37,799 nucleotides of DNA from UBA2219 sp964612075 (GTDB lineage: Bacteria; Desulfobacterota; Deferrimicrobia; Deferrimicrobiales; Deferrimicrobiaceae), in assembly GCA_964612075.1 (NCBI GenBank), contig CAZTFC010000024.1, positions 1 through 37,799 of the forward strand, written 5' to 3'. The position numbers and the translations under genes are program-made. Shown here one piece after another: positions 6,914-14,298 of this stretch. The notes below the pieces were generated by a model, which was given only the letters and a program-made list of their open reading frames with translations, was not told the DNA's origin and ran no database searches. The first letter of the stretch is position 1, and every line of letters begins with the position of its first letter.

Positions 6914-8800
6914 ATGGAATTGGCCATCTCAAGCCGGTTGAAAACGTACTTCGCCAGGCCGTCGGCCTCCGCCGGAAACCCGGAGCCCGGGAGCCTCGCT
7001 CCATTTCCGATCCTTTCGCCGGAAAATCCGCTGCCGCCCTGTGGCGCCTGGGCCGTGAAGCTGCGCTCGCTATCGGACAACCTGAGGGGGCTTTCCGGCA
7101 CGACGGAGGGGGAATTCCTGGCCATCGGGGGAAGCCTCCGGGACACCCACGCCAAGGCGGGCCGGATCTCCGAGATCTCCTCCTTCGTGGCCGCCGCCAT
7201 GTCGGGCGACGAGATCAACGCCGCCATCGACGGCCTCCGCGGGATGGTGGACCGGATGAACGGCTTCCTCTCCCGCGCCGAGGAGGAGACGGCGCGCGAC
7301 GAGAAGTCGCTGCGCCTCATCCTGCAAGCCCTCGGCGGCCTCAGGGGGCCGCTCAAGGAGTTCAAGAAGATCGTCAAGTTCCTCCGCAACCTGGGCATCG
7401 CAACGAAGATCGAGAGCGCCCGCATGGGGGAGAACAGCGGCGGCTTCGGCGTCGTGGCCGAAAACGTCGAGAACATGTCCGTACTGTTCGAGACCAAGTC
7501 CGCGGACATCGCCAGACGCAGCGCCGAGCTCGAGTCGGTCCTCTCCCGGACGATAACCCGGGTGGTCGAGCACCAGCGGGAGATACGCGAAAAAGCCCGC
7601 GTGATCCTCGGCGAGGCCGGCACGGACCTCTCCGCGCTGATCGGGACCCACGACGCCTGCGCCTCGACCGCCAGGATCATCGTGGAGAACTCGGGGGAGG
7701 TTTCCCGCAACGTGGGCGAGGTCGTCGCCTCGATGCAGTCGCACGACATCACGCGGCAGCAGATCGAGCACGTCATCCAGGCGATCGACGACCTGGTCGT
7801 CAAACTCGAGTCGGAAAGCGCCGGCCCGGAGACGGTCGGGCTGGCCGGCGGCGTGTGCAGGCTGCAGGCGGCGCACCTGGCCAATTCCCGGGCGACCATG
7901 GTGAAGGCGGCGGACTCCCTGGCCGCCAATCTCCGCGGGATCGCCGACAACTCGATCGGCATCGCCCGGAAGACGAAGCGGATGTCGGCCGGCTCGGCCG
8001 GCCTTGACGGCCAGAACGTCCTGTCCGGAGTCGAGCAGGGCCTCTCCTCCGTCGGGTCCTCCCTCATGGAAAGCGCGTCGGCGGTCCGGGAATTTACCTC
8101 CGTCATCCGGTCGATCGCCCGCACCGTGGAGGAGATGTCGTCCTTCATGGACGACATCAAGGAGATCGGCGAGGAGATCGAGCTGGTCGCCCTGAACGCG
8201 GAGATCAAGGCGGCGCACACCGGCAGCAGGGGCGCCGCGCTGGGCGTCCTGGCCGAGTCGATCCAGCACCTGTCGGTCGACTCCCGCGGCTACCGGACCG
8301 CGGTTTCCGAGACGCTGGACGATATCCGGGAGGCCGCGTCGGAGATGGGCAACGCCGCCGGGGAAGACGGAAACGGTTCGATGGATTCGGAGGTCGAAGA
8401 GATGCAGGGCAGCCTGAACGGCCTGCTCGAATCGCTCGCCCGGATCAACGGAAGCGTCGTCTCGCCCCTTGCTCAGCTCGACGAAGGGGCGCGCGCCCTT
8501 TCGGAAGGCATCGAAACGATCATCCGCGGAATGACCGCCCACGCCCTGGTTTCGGAGGTCGTCCACGGGGTCGTCGCGGAACTGCATGAAATCGAGGCGG
8601 AATGCCGGCGCATCGACCCCTCCTGGGAAGCCGCCGGCGGGACGGCCGACCTTGCGGAACTGGCGGACCGCTACACGATGCACGAGGAAAGGGACATCCA
8701 CCTCGCGGTGATGGGCGGCGGGAACCTCTCCCCCGCCGTCGCCGCCGCGTCGGCTGGCGGCTCCGGAAGCGACTTCGGAGACAACGTGGAGCTGTTCTGA
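6914..8800 (+). CDS. Soluble methyl-accepting chemotaxis-like protein
   Basis: A 628-residue, mostly helical protein without signal peptide or membrane segments, first gene of a unit running through STAS protein and cheY to cheA. Two stretches resemble the MCP signalling hairpin: about 156-186 (IATKIESARMGENSGGFGVV) and about 420-455 (IELVALNAEIKAAHTGSRGA). The canonical tip reads TNLLALNAAIEAARAGE; in the second stretch the Arg and Glu after AA are replaced by His and Ser, so contact with CheA/CheW may be altered. It presumably acts as a cytoplasmic receptor or scaffold for the neighbouring CheA. The ATG was chosen because it lies downstream of the sigma-28 start site; a TTG nine codons upstream is possible but would leave under 10 nt of leader. 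Confidence 0.8.
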   Translation: MELAISSRLKTYFARPSASAGNPEPGSLAPFPILSPENPLPPCGAWAVKLRSLSDNLRGLSGTTEGEFLAIGGSLRDTHAKAGRISEISSFVAAAMSGDEINAAIDGLRGMVDRMNGFLSRAEEETARDEKSLRLILQALGGLRGPLKEFKKIVKFLRNLGIATKIESARMGENSGGFGVVAENVENMSVLFETKSADIARRSAELESVLSRTITRVVEHQREIREKARVILGEAGTDLSALIGTHDACASTARIIVENSGEVSRNVGEVVASMQSHDITRQQIEHVIQAIDDLVVKLESESAGPETVGLAGGVCRLQAAHLANSRATMVKAADSLAANLRGIADNSIGIARKTKRMSAGSAGLDGQNVLSGVEQGLSSVGSSLMESASAVREFTSVIRSIARTVEEMSSFMDDIKEIGEEIELVALNAEIKAAHTGSRGAALGVLAESIQHLSVDSRGYRTAVSETLDDIREAASEMGNAAGEDGNGSMDSEVEEMQGSLNGLLESLARINGSVVSPLAQLDEGARALSEGIETIIRGMTAHALVSEVVHGVVAELHEIEAECRRIDPSWEAAGGTADLAELADRYTMHEERDIHLAVMGGGNLSPAVAAASAGGSGSDFGDNVELF

Positions 8801-8823
8801 AAAGAAAGCATGCGGGAGCGACG

Positions 8824-9168
8824 ATGAAATTCACGATCGATGAGTCCGGGAAACGCGGGGTGATCTCGGTGAACGGCCCCTTGACCGTCAGGAACATGGA
8901 GGAGGCGAAATCGCTCCTGATGTCGTCGTTGCGGAGCGTGGACGAGGTCCGGCTCGACCTGGACGGCGTCACGGAGGCGGACCTCTGCGCGCTCCAGCTC
9001 GGCTGCTCGCTGAAACGCACCGCGGCGCGGCTCGGCAAGCAGGTCGTTTACCCCAAAGACGTCCCGCCGGCGTTCGCCCGCGCGGCGGAGGAAGCGGGCT
9101 ACTGCTTCCAGGGCGGCTGCGAACTGGCCGGCGAGCAGTGCCTATTCTGGAAAAGAGGTCTTGCCTGA
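8824..9168 (+). CDS. STAS-domain protein
   Basis: A 114-residue protein with the STAS (anti-sigma-factor antagonist-like) pattern: an initial strand pair G-V-I-S-V-N-G-P-L-T-V, then EVRLDLDGVTEADLCALQLG, where the D-x-x-x-x-x-D region usually carries the phosphorylatable Ser/Thr (here Thr-Glu-Ala-Asp), and a final helix. It starts at an ATG behind GGGAG and its TGA overlaps the cheY start. Stand-alone STAS proteins inside chemotaxis operons are known, but their role is poorly defined. The C-terminal CELAGEQCLFW adds two cysteines to one in CFQGGC, an odd local Cys cluster. Confidence 0.8.
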   Translation: MKFTIDESGKRGVISVNGPLTVRNMEEAKSLLMSSLRSVDEVRLDLDGVTEADLCALQLGCSLKRTAARLGKQVVYPKDVPPAFARAAEEAGYCFQGGCELAGEQCLFWKRGLA

Positions 9169-9536
9169 TGGGAAAGCAGATCCTGATCGTCGACGATTCC
9201 AGCAGCATGCGGCAGATGGTCAACTTCACCCTCGCCGGGGCGGGATACGAGGTCGTGGAGGCATGCGACGGGAAGGACGCCCTGGCCAAGCTTTCGGGGC
9301 TGCCCTCCGTCTCCATGATCGTCACCGATCTCAACATGCCGAACATGGACGGGATCCAGCTCATCAAGTCGGTCCGCGGAACCGCGACCCACAAGTTCGT
9401 CCCCATCGTCATGCTGACCACCGAATCGCAGGATTCGAAGAAGCAGGAAGGGAAGACGGCGGGCGCGACCGGCTGGATCATCAAGCCGTTCAAGCCGGAA
9501 CAGCTCCTGGCCGTCGTCAAGAAGGTGATCGGATGA
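9168..9536 (+). CDS. cheY: CheY-type single-domain response regulator
   Basis: A 122-residue receiver with no output domain. Acidic pocket D9-D10 (IVDDSSS), phospho-acceptor D54 in VTDLNMPNMDG, Thr at 84-85 (MLTTES) and Lys106 in IKPFKP are all present. The start codon overlaps the stop of the STAS gene and its own stop overlaps the cheA start, so the three are translationally coupled. It should be phosphorylated by the adjacent CheA and, by family knowledge, act on a motility motor or switch. An upstream in-frame start ten codons earlier lies inside the STAS gene and was rejected. Confidence 0.93.
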   Translation: MGKQILIVDDSSSMRQMVNFTLAGAGYEVVEACDGKDALAKLSGLPSVSMIVTDLNMPNMDGIQLIKSVRGTATHKFVPIVMLTTESQDSKKQEGKTAGATGWIIKPFKPEQLLAVVKKVIG

Positions 9537-11635
9537 GCGACCAGATGAAAGCCGCCTTCCTCGAGGAGGCGTACGAGCTCCTGGGCGCGCTGGAGAACTC
9601 GCTCCTCGCCCTGGAGGAGACCCCCGACGACGCGGAGAACATCGGCAGCGTGTTCCGCGCCATGCACACGATCAAGGGATCCGGCGCCATGTTCGGGTTC
9701 GAAAGCATCGCCTCCTTCACCCACGAGGTGGAGACGGTCTTCGACATGGTGCGCAAGGGCGAGATGTCCGTCACGAAAGAGCTCATCAACCTGACGCTCG
9801 CGGCCCGCGACTGGATCAAGACGACGCTCGACACGGACGGCTCCGAGCCCCCCGACGCCGCGAAGGGCGAAGAGATCGTCTCGGCCCTGAAAGAACTCGT
9901 GCCCGGCGGCCCGAAGGGCGACTCCGGCTCCGCCGCCCCTCCCGCTGCCGCCCCGAAGGCGAAGGAAACGGGTGAGGCCGCCAACGTCATCTACCGGATC
10001 CGCTTCTCGCCCCCCGCCGACATCTTCCAGCGGGGCGACAACCCGGTGAAGCTGCTGAACGAGCTGCGCGCGATGGGCGAGTGCACGGTGGTCGCGAACA
10101 CCTCCGCGATCCCCGCCCTCGAGGAGATCAACCCGGAGCTCTGCTACGTGCAGTGGGACATCGTCCTGAGCACCAACCGCGGCCTGGATTCCATCAAGGA
10201 CGTCTTCATTTTCGTAGAAGACGACAGCAAGCTGAAGATCGAGGCGGTCGACGAAGGCGGTAGCGATCCCGGCGACGTCAAGAAGATGGGCGACATCCTC
10301 GTCGAGCGCGGCGACCTGTCGCAGGATGCGCTGAAGAAAGTGCTGGTAAAACAGAAGCGCATCGGGCAGATGCTCGTGGAGGAAGGGCTGACCACCGAAA
10401 CCCACGTGCAGTCCGCCCTCCTGGAGCAGCAGAAGGTAAAGGAACAGAAGGAGAAGCGGCAGGCGGCGGAGTCCGCCTCAAGCATCCGCGTCCCGTCCGA
10501 GCGGCTGGACACCCTCGTGAACCTGGTCGGGGAGCTCGTGACCGTGCAGGCCCGCTTCAGCCAGACCGCCGGCAAGCGCAACGACGCGGAGCTGACCGCC
10601 ATCGCCGAGGAAGTGGAGCGGCTGACCTGGGAGCTTCGCGACAACGCGATGAACATCCGCATGCTCCCGATCGGCACGACGTTCAGCAAGTTCAAGCGGC
10701 TGGTCCGCGACCTTTCCGGCGAGCTGGGCAAGGAGATCGAGCTCACGACCGAGGGCGCGGAGACCGAGCTCGACAAGACCGTGCTCGAGAAGCTCAACGA
10801 CCCGATGGTCCACCTCATCCGCAACAGCATCGACCACGGGATCGAGATGCCCGACGCCCGGGAGTCCGTCGGAAAGAGGCGGTGCGGCACGGTGCACCTG
10901 TCGGCCGTCCACTCCGGGGCGAACGTCCTCATCAGCATCCGGGACGACGGCGCGGGGCTCGACAAGGAGGCCATCCGCGCGAAGGGGATCGAGCGCGGCC
11001 TGATTTCGCCGGACGCCGAGCTCTCGGACAGGGAGCTCTACGGCCTGATCCTCCTGCCGGGATTCTCCACGGCGAAGAAGATCACGAACGTGTCGGGCCG
11101 CGGCGTCGGGATGGACGTCGTGAAGCGGTCGATCGAGTCGCTGCGCGGCACGATCGAGATCGACAGCCAGAGGGGGGTCGGGTCGACGATCACGGTGAAG
11201 CTGCCGCTCACCCTGGCCATCATCGACGGACTCCTCGTGAACATCGGCGAGGGCTCCTACATCCTTCCCCTGTCCACCGTCGAGGAGTGCGTGGAGCTGA
11301 CGCGGGAGGACGCGAGGAGATCCAACGGCAGGAACATCGCGAACGTCCGGAGCAACCTGGTTCCCTACATCCGGCTGCGGGAGCTGCTCCTCATCCCCGG
11401 GGAGCCGCCCGACATCGAGCAGATCGTCATCACGCACACGAACGGGGAGCGGATCGGCTTCGTCGTGGACGACGTCGTCGGGCAGCACCAGACCGTGATC
11501 AAGTCGCTCGGCCGGGTCTACAAGGACATCGAGGGGATCTCCGGCTCGACGATCCTGGGCGACGGGACCGTGGCGCTGATCCTCGACGGGCCGAAGCTCG
11601 CGAAGAGGGAGGAAGCGCAGGAAACCGTGCACTGA
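9533..11635 (+). CDS. cheA: Chemotaxis histidine kinase CheA with an MshEN-like insert
   Basis: A 700-residue CheA. HPt about 1-105 with phospho-His H45 in MHTIKGSGAMFGF; a Pro/Ala linker about 125-148; a small alpha/beta domain about 150-240 in the P2 position; an unusual helical segment about 250-303 carrying two copies of a (K/R)-x-G-x-(I/M)-L-V-E-x-G-x-L/T-T/S motif; dimerisation helices from about 318 (VPSERLDTLVNLVGELV); HATPase about 415-560 (N-box HLIRNSIDHG, G1 DDGAGLD, G2 GRGVGMDVV); CheW-like domain about 560-695. The ATG overlaps the cheY stop. The insert resembles the N-terminal repeats of PilB/MshE/GspE ATPases and is not standard for CheA. Confidence 0.95.
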   Translation: MSDQMKAAFLEEAYELLGALENSLLALEETPDDAENIGSVFRAMHTIKGSGAMFGFESIASFTHEVETVFDMVRKGEMSVTKELINLTLAARDWIKTTLDTDGSEPPDAAKGEEIVSALKELVPGGPKGDSGSAAPPAAAPKAKETGEAANVIYRIRFSPPADIFQRGDNPVKLLNELRAMGECTVVANTSAIPALEEINPELCYVQWDIVLSTNRGLDSIKDVFIFVEDDSKLKIEAVDEGGSDPGDVKKMGDILVERGDLSQDALKKVLVKQKRIGQMLVEEGLTTETHVQSALLEQQKVKEQKEKRQAAESASSIRVPSERLDTLVNLVGELVTVQARFSQTAGKRNDAELTAIAEEVERLTWELRDNAMNIRMLPIGTTFSKFKRLVRDLSGELGKEIELTTEGAETELDKTVLEKLNDPMVHLIRNSIDHGIEMPDARESVGKRRCGTVHLSAVHSGANVLISIRDDGAGLDKEAIRAKGIERGLISPDAELSDRELYGLILLPGFSTAKKITNVSGRGVGMDVVKRSIESLRGTIEIDSQRGVGSTITVKLPLTLAIIDGLLVNIGEGSYILPLSTVEECVELTREDARRSNGRNIANVRSNLVPYIRLRELLLIPGEPPDIEQIVITHTNGERIGFVVDDVVGQHQTVIKSLGRVYKDIEGISGSTILGDGTVALILDGPKLAKREEAQETVH

Positions 11636-11658
11636 ACCCCGAAGGAACCCCGTTTTCG

Positions 11659-11699
11659 AAACGGAAGGAGCGGGACCCCTCCCCTCCTTCCGTTTTTTT
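11659..11699 (+). terminator. Intrinsic terminator after cheA
   Basis: AAACGGAAGGAG at 11659-11670 pairs with CTCCTTCCGTTT at 11684-11695 (12 bp) and is followed by a run of seven T residues, closing the first chemotaxis unit. The remaining bases up to the next gene (to 11938) hold a possible operator, a sigma-28 promoter and a leader hairpin, and no coding sequence. Confidence 0.9.
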
Positions 11700-11748
11700 G
11701 CGCGGAACTCCCCCTCCCCACGGAATAACCCCCCTGCACTTTGGTCGT

Positions 11749-11762
11749 ATGGTCTGACCAAT
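11749..11762. promoter_or_regulatory. Possible GntR/FadR-type operator
   Basis: ATGGTCTGACCAAT contains the inverted repeat TGGTC-T-GACCA, fitting the TGGTNNNACCA half-site spacing known for FadR/PdhR-type GntR regulators. It lies between the cheA terminator and the sigma-28 promoter of the chemoreceptor. A single 11-bp palindrome can occur by chance and no GntR gene is in view. Confidence 0.3.
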
Positions 11763-11827
11763 TCAGGGCGGACGAAAGCGCGATGGCAACATAATAACCA
11801 TTTAATATCGAATAGTTACACCGCAAA

Positions 11828-11854
11828 TAAAGATTTTGGCATTCCTTCCGATAC
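11828..11854 (+). promoter_or_regulatory. Sigma-28-type promoter of the chemoreceptor-cheW unit
   Basis: TAAA at 11828-11831, exactly 15 nt, then TCCGATAC at 11847-11854, matching the sigma-28 -10 element GCCGATAA at six of eight positions. The start site would be near 11862, about 77 nt before the chemoreceptor ATG. Confidence 0.7.
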
Positions 11855-11885
11855 GTATTCCTGATCATTTTTCGCTTTCAGGCAA

Positions 11886-11904
11886 CGGTTTCCGCGGGAA
11901 ACCG
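11886..11904 (+). promoter_or_regulatory. Leader hairpin before the chemoreceptor
   Basis: CGGTTTCC and GGAAACCG form a perfect 8-bp stem with a 3-nt loop in the predicted leader, ending about 25 nt before the GGAGG ribosome binding site. No U-tract follows. It does not match any riboswitch core I know; it may simply stabilise the transcript. Confidence 0.35.
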
Positions 11905-11938
11905 GAAGACGTAAATAAATATCTTCGGAGGAAGCAAG

Positions 11939-13624
11939 ATGATCCGGAACATGAAGATCGGCACGAGACTGATGGCGATATTCGCGATCGTCGTGCTCAT
12001 CAACGTCGCGACTCTGGTCCTGACCCACATCAACCTGAACAAGATCGGGAAAGAGTCGGAAGACCTCTACAAGGTGCGGCTGATCAGCATCGACAAGCTC
12101 ATCGAGGCGGACCGGGACGCCTACCAGTCCAACCTGGCGGTCGCCATGCTCCTGCAGCCGTCGATCCGGGGCAATTCCGATGCGCTGGGCAAGAACATGA
12201 AGGACGTCAAGGAGAACGTCGACCAGGTCCTGGAGCGGTTCGACGTCTTCCGGAAGGCGATCGCCGGGACCGTCGAAGCCAAGTCCGAGCACATCGGCGT
12301 CGTCGAAGCCAATTTCAAGGCGTGGGAACAGGATTCCGCGAAGATCGTGGAGCTGGTCAAGAGCGGCAGGGCCGACGAAGCGGCCGGGATCTATTTCTCC
12401 AGCTATCAGAATTCCTTCAAGAAGATGCGCGGGGCGATGAACGATCTCACCGACATGTCCCTCAAGGGGGCGGAAGCGGCTTATCTGAACGGGCAGTCGC
12501 TCGCGGCGGGCATCAAGAAGACCTCCATCGCGTTGATGGCCGTCTGCATCCTGTTCATCGTCGCCATATCGGTCCTCCTGACGCGCAGCATCACGGCCCC
12601 GCTGCAGCAGGCGGTCCAGGTCGCGGAGCGGTTGACGGCGGGAGACCTGTGCGTCGCCGTGGCCGAAGGCGGGAAGGACGAAGTGGGCAAGCTGCTCTCC
12701 TCGATGAAGAGCATGCTGGAAAAGCTCCGCTCGATCGTGGATGAGGTCAAGACGGTCGCCGACAGGGTGGCGGCGGGAAGCCAGCACCTGTCGGCCACTT
12801 CGGGAGAGATCTCGCAGGGCGCCACCGAGCAGGCGGCGGCGGCCGAGGAAGCCTCCTCCTCCATGGAGGAGATGGCCTCCAACATCAAGCAGAACGCCGA
12901 CAACGCCATGCAGACGGAGAAGATCTCGGTCAAGTCCGCCCTCGACGCGAAGGAAGGCGGCAAGGCGGTCGCCGAGACCGTTTCCGCCATGAAGGAGATC
13001 GCGGGCAAGATCTCGATCATCGAGGAGATCGCGCGGCAGACCAACCTGCTGGCGCTCAACGCGGCGATCGAGGCGGCGCGGGCCGGCGAGCACGGCAAGG
13101 GGTTCGCCGTGGTGGCCTCGGAAGTGCGCAAGCTGGCCGAGCGCAGCCAGGTGGCGGCCGGCGAGATCAGCCAGCTGTCGTCCTCGAGCGTGCAGGTGGC
13201 CGAGAAGGCGGGCGAGATGCTGGGCAAGATCGTCCCGGACATCCAGAAGACCTCCGAGCTGGTGCAGGAGATCACGGCGGCCAGCAAGGAGGCCGAGACC
13301 GGCACGGACCAGATCAACAAGGCGCTCCAGCAGCTCGACCAGGTGATCCAGCAGAACGCGGCCTCCTCCGAGGAGATGGCCTCGACGTCCGAGGAGCTGT
13401 CTTCCCAGGCGGAGCAGCTCCAGAGCACGATCGCCTTCTTCAAGACCGGCGAGGAGCACGGGACGGTCCGGAAAGCGGCAGCCAAGATCGCGCAGAAGGC
13501 GGCCCCGTCCGCCGCGAAGAAGAGCGCAACGGCTCCCAGGCCCGCGGAGGGTTCCAAAGCCGGCCTGGCCCTCGTCCTTTCGGAAGGCGCGGACAAGATG
13601 GACGCCGAGTTCGAGAAGTTCTAA
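11939..13624 (+). CDS. Transmembrane methyl-accepting chemotaxis protein
   Basis: A 561-residue chemoreceptor. TM1 about 10-30 (LMAIFAIVVLINVATLVL), periplasmic helical-bundle sensor about 31-192 of 4HB_MCP type, TM2 about 195-215, HAMP about 216-268, and a cytoplasmic signalling domain with the conserved tip IARQTNLLALNAAIEAARAG and then KGFAVVASEVRKLAERS. Glu/Gln-rich flanking helices offer methylation sites for CheR/CheB. The tail after about 505 is Ala/Lys-rich and ends in EFEKF, with no classical NWETF-type pentapeptide. The ATG follows GGAGGAAGCAAG. It is co-transcribed with cheW. The ligand cannot be predicted. Confidence 0.95.
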   Translation: MIRNMKIGTRLMAIFAIVVLINVATLVLTHINLNKIGKESEDLYKVRLISIDKLIEADRDAYQSNLAVAMLLQPSIRGNSDALGKNMKDVKENVDQVLERFDVFRKAIAGTVEAKSEHIGVVEANFKAWEQDSAKIVELVKSGRADEAAGIYFSSYQNSFKKMRGAMNDLTDMSLKGAEAAYLNGQSLAAGIKKTSIALMAVCILFIVAISVLLTRSITAPLQQAVQVAERLTAGDLCVAVAEGGKDEVGKLLSSMKSMLEKLRSIVDEVKTVADRVAAGSQHLSATSGEISQGATEQAAAAEEASSSMEEMASNIKQNADNAMQTEKISVKSALDAKEGGKAVAETVSAMKEIAGKISIIEEIARQTNLLALNAAIEAARAGEHGKGFAVVASEVRKLAERSQVAAGEISQLSSSSVQVAEKAGEMLGKIVPDIQKTSELVQEITAASKEAETGTDQINKALQQLDQVIQQNAASSEEMASTSEELSSQAEQLQSTIAFFKTGEEHGTVRKAAAKIAQKAAPSAAKKSATAPRPAEGSKAGLALVLSEGADKMDAEFEKF

Positions 13625-13649
13625 CCCCTCGGGAGACAAGGAGAGGCCG

Positions 13650-14153
13650 ATGGCCGTAAAAGATATCACGGAGGTTCGTCAGTACCTGACGTTCAAGCTC
13701 GGCGAGGAGGTCTTCGGGCTCGACGTCGGGAAGGTGCGGGAGATTTTGGACTTCACCACGATCACCAAGGTCCCCCGGACGCCGGAGTTCATGCGGGGGG
13801 TGATCAACCTCCGCGGCAGCGTGGTGCCGGTGGTCGACATGCGGGTGAAGTTCGGCATGTCCGCCACGGAGAAGACGGTGAATACCTGCATCGTCGTGGC
13901 GGAGGTCGAGCTGGAGGGCGACGCGATCGTGCTGGGCGCGCTGGTGGACTCGGTGCAGGAGGTGTTCGAGCTGGAGCCGAACCAGATCGAGCCGGCGCCG
14001 CGCATCGGCACCCGGCTCAAGACCGAGTTCATCAAGGGGATGGGGAAGCGGGACGACCGGTTCATCATCCTGCTGGATGTGGACAAGGCGTTCTCGGCCG
14101 AGGAGCTGTCGCTGGTGGCCGACTCCGCCCAGCTGCAGGACATGGCCGGCTGA
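13650..14153 (+). CDS. cheW: Chemotaxis coupling protein CheW
   Basis: A 167-residue CheW-domain protein that links receptors to CheA. It shows the family landmarks: YLTFKLGEEVFGLDVGKVREI at the start, TPEFMRGVINLRGSVVPVVDMR in the middle and DDRFIILLDVDK near the end. The ATG follows AAGGAGAGG and lies 25 bp after the chemoreceptor stop, so the two form one unit, closed by a hairpin. No extra domain is present. Confidence 0.95.
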   Translation: MAVKDITEVRQYLTFKLGEEVFGLDVGKVREILDFTTITKVPRTPEFMRGVINLRGSVVPVVDMRVKFGMSATEKTVNTCIVVAEVELEGDAIVLGALVDSVQEVFELEPNQIEPAPRIGTRLKTEFIKGMGKRDDRFIILLDVDKAFSAEELSLVADSAQLQDMAG

Positions 14154-14194
14154 CGCGGGGGAACATCCACCGGCCCGCAAGGGCCGTTCGACCG

Positions 14195-14228
14195 GCGGAA
14201 GGAGGGGGAACCGCTCCCCTCCTTCCGC
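14195..14228 (+). terminator. Hairpin terminator after cheW
   Basis: GCGGAAGGAGGGG at 14195-14207 pairs perfectly with CCCCTCCTTCCGC at 14216-14228; the downstream tract is GCTTAAATTTT rather than a pure U-run. The stem core GGAAGGAG/CTCCTTCC is the same as in the cheA terminator. The next sigma-28 promoter starts four bases later. Confidence 0.75.
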
Positions 14229-14231
14229 GCT

Positions 14232-14258
14232 TAAATTTTCGAGAGATTCTACCGATAA
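14232..14258 (+). promoter_or_regulatory. Sigma-28-type promoter of the cheR-cheD-cheB unit
   Basis: TAAA at 14232-14235, a 15-nt spacer and ACCGATAA at 14251-14258, seven of eight bases identical to the sigma-28 -10 consensus and with the exact consensus spacing. The start site would be near 14266, about 33 nt before the cheR ATG. Confidence 0.8.
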
Positions 14259-14298
14259 GATATCCGTAAGGAATCCGATTACCGCGGGGTCCAGGAAG

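Noticed and set aside
11855..11938. c-di-GMP (GEMM) riboswitch in the chemoreceptor leader
   Set aside because: A GGCAA segment and a hairpin are present, but the conserved GAAA and GCAAAGCC core elements are missing.
7070..13669. Long minus-strand open frames opposite the chemotaxis genes
   Set aside because: Low-complexity, His/Arg/Gly-rich translations without ribosome binding sites; the plus strand encodes clear family members throughout.
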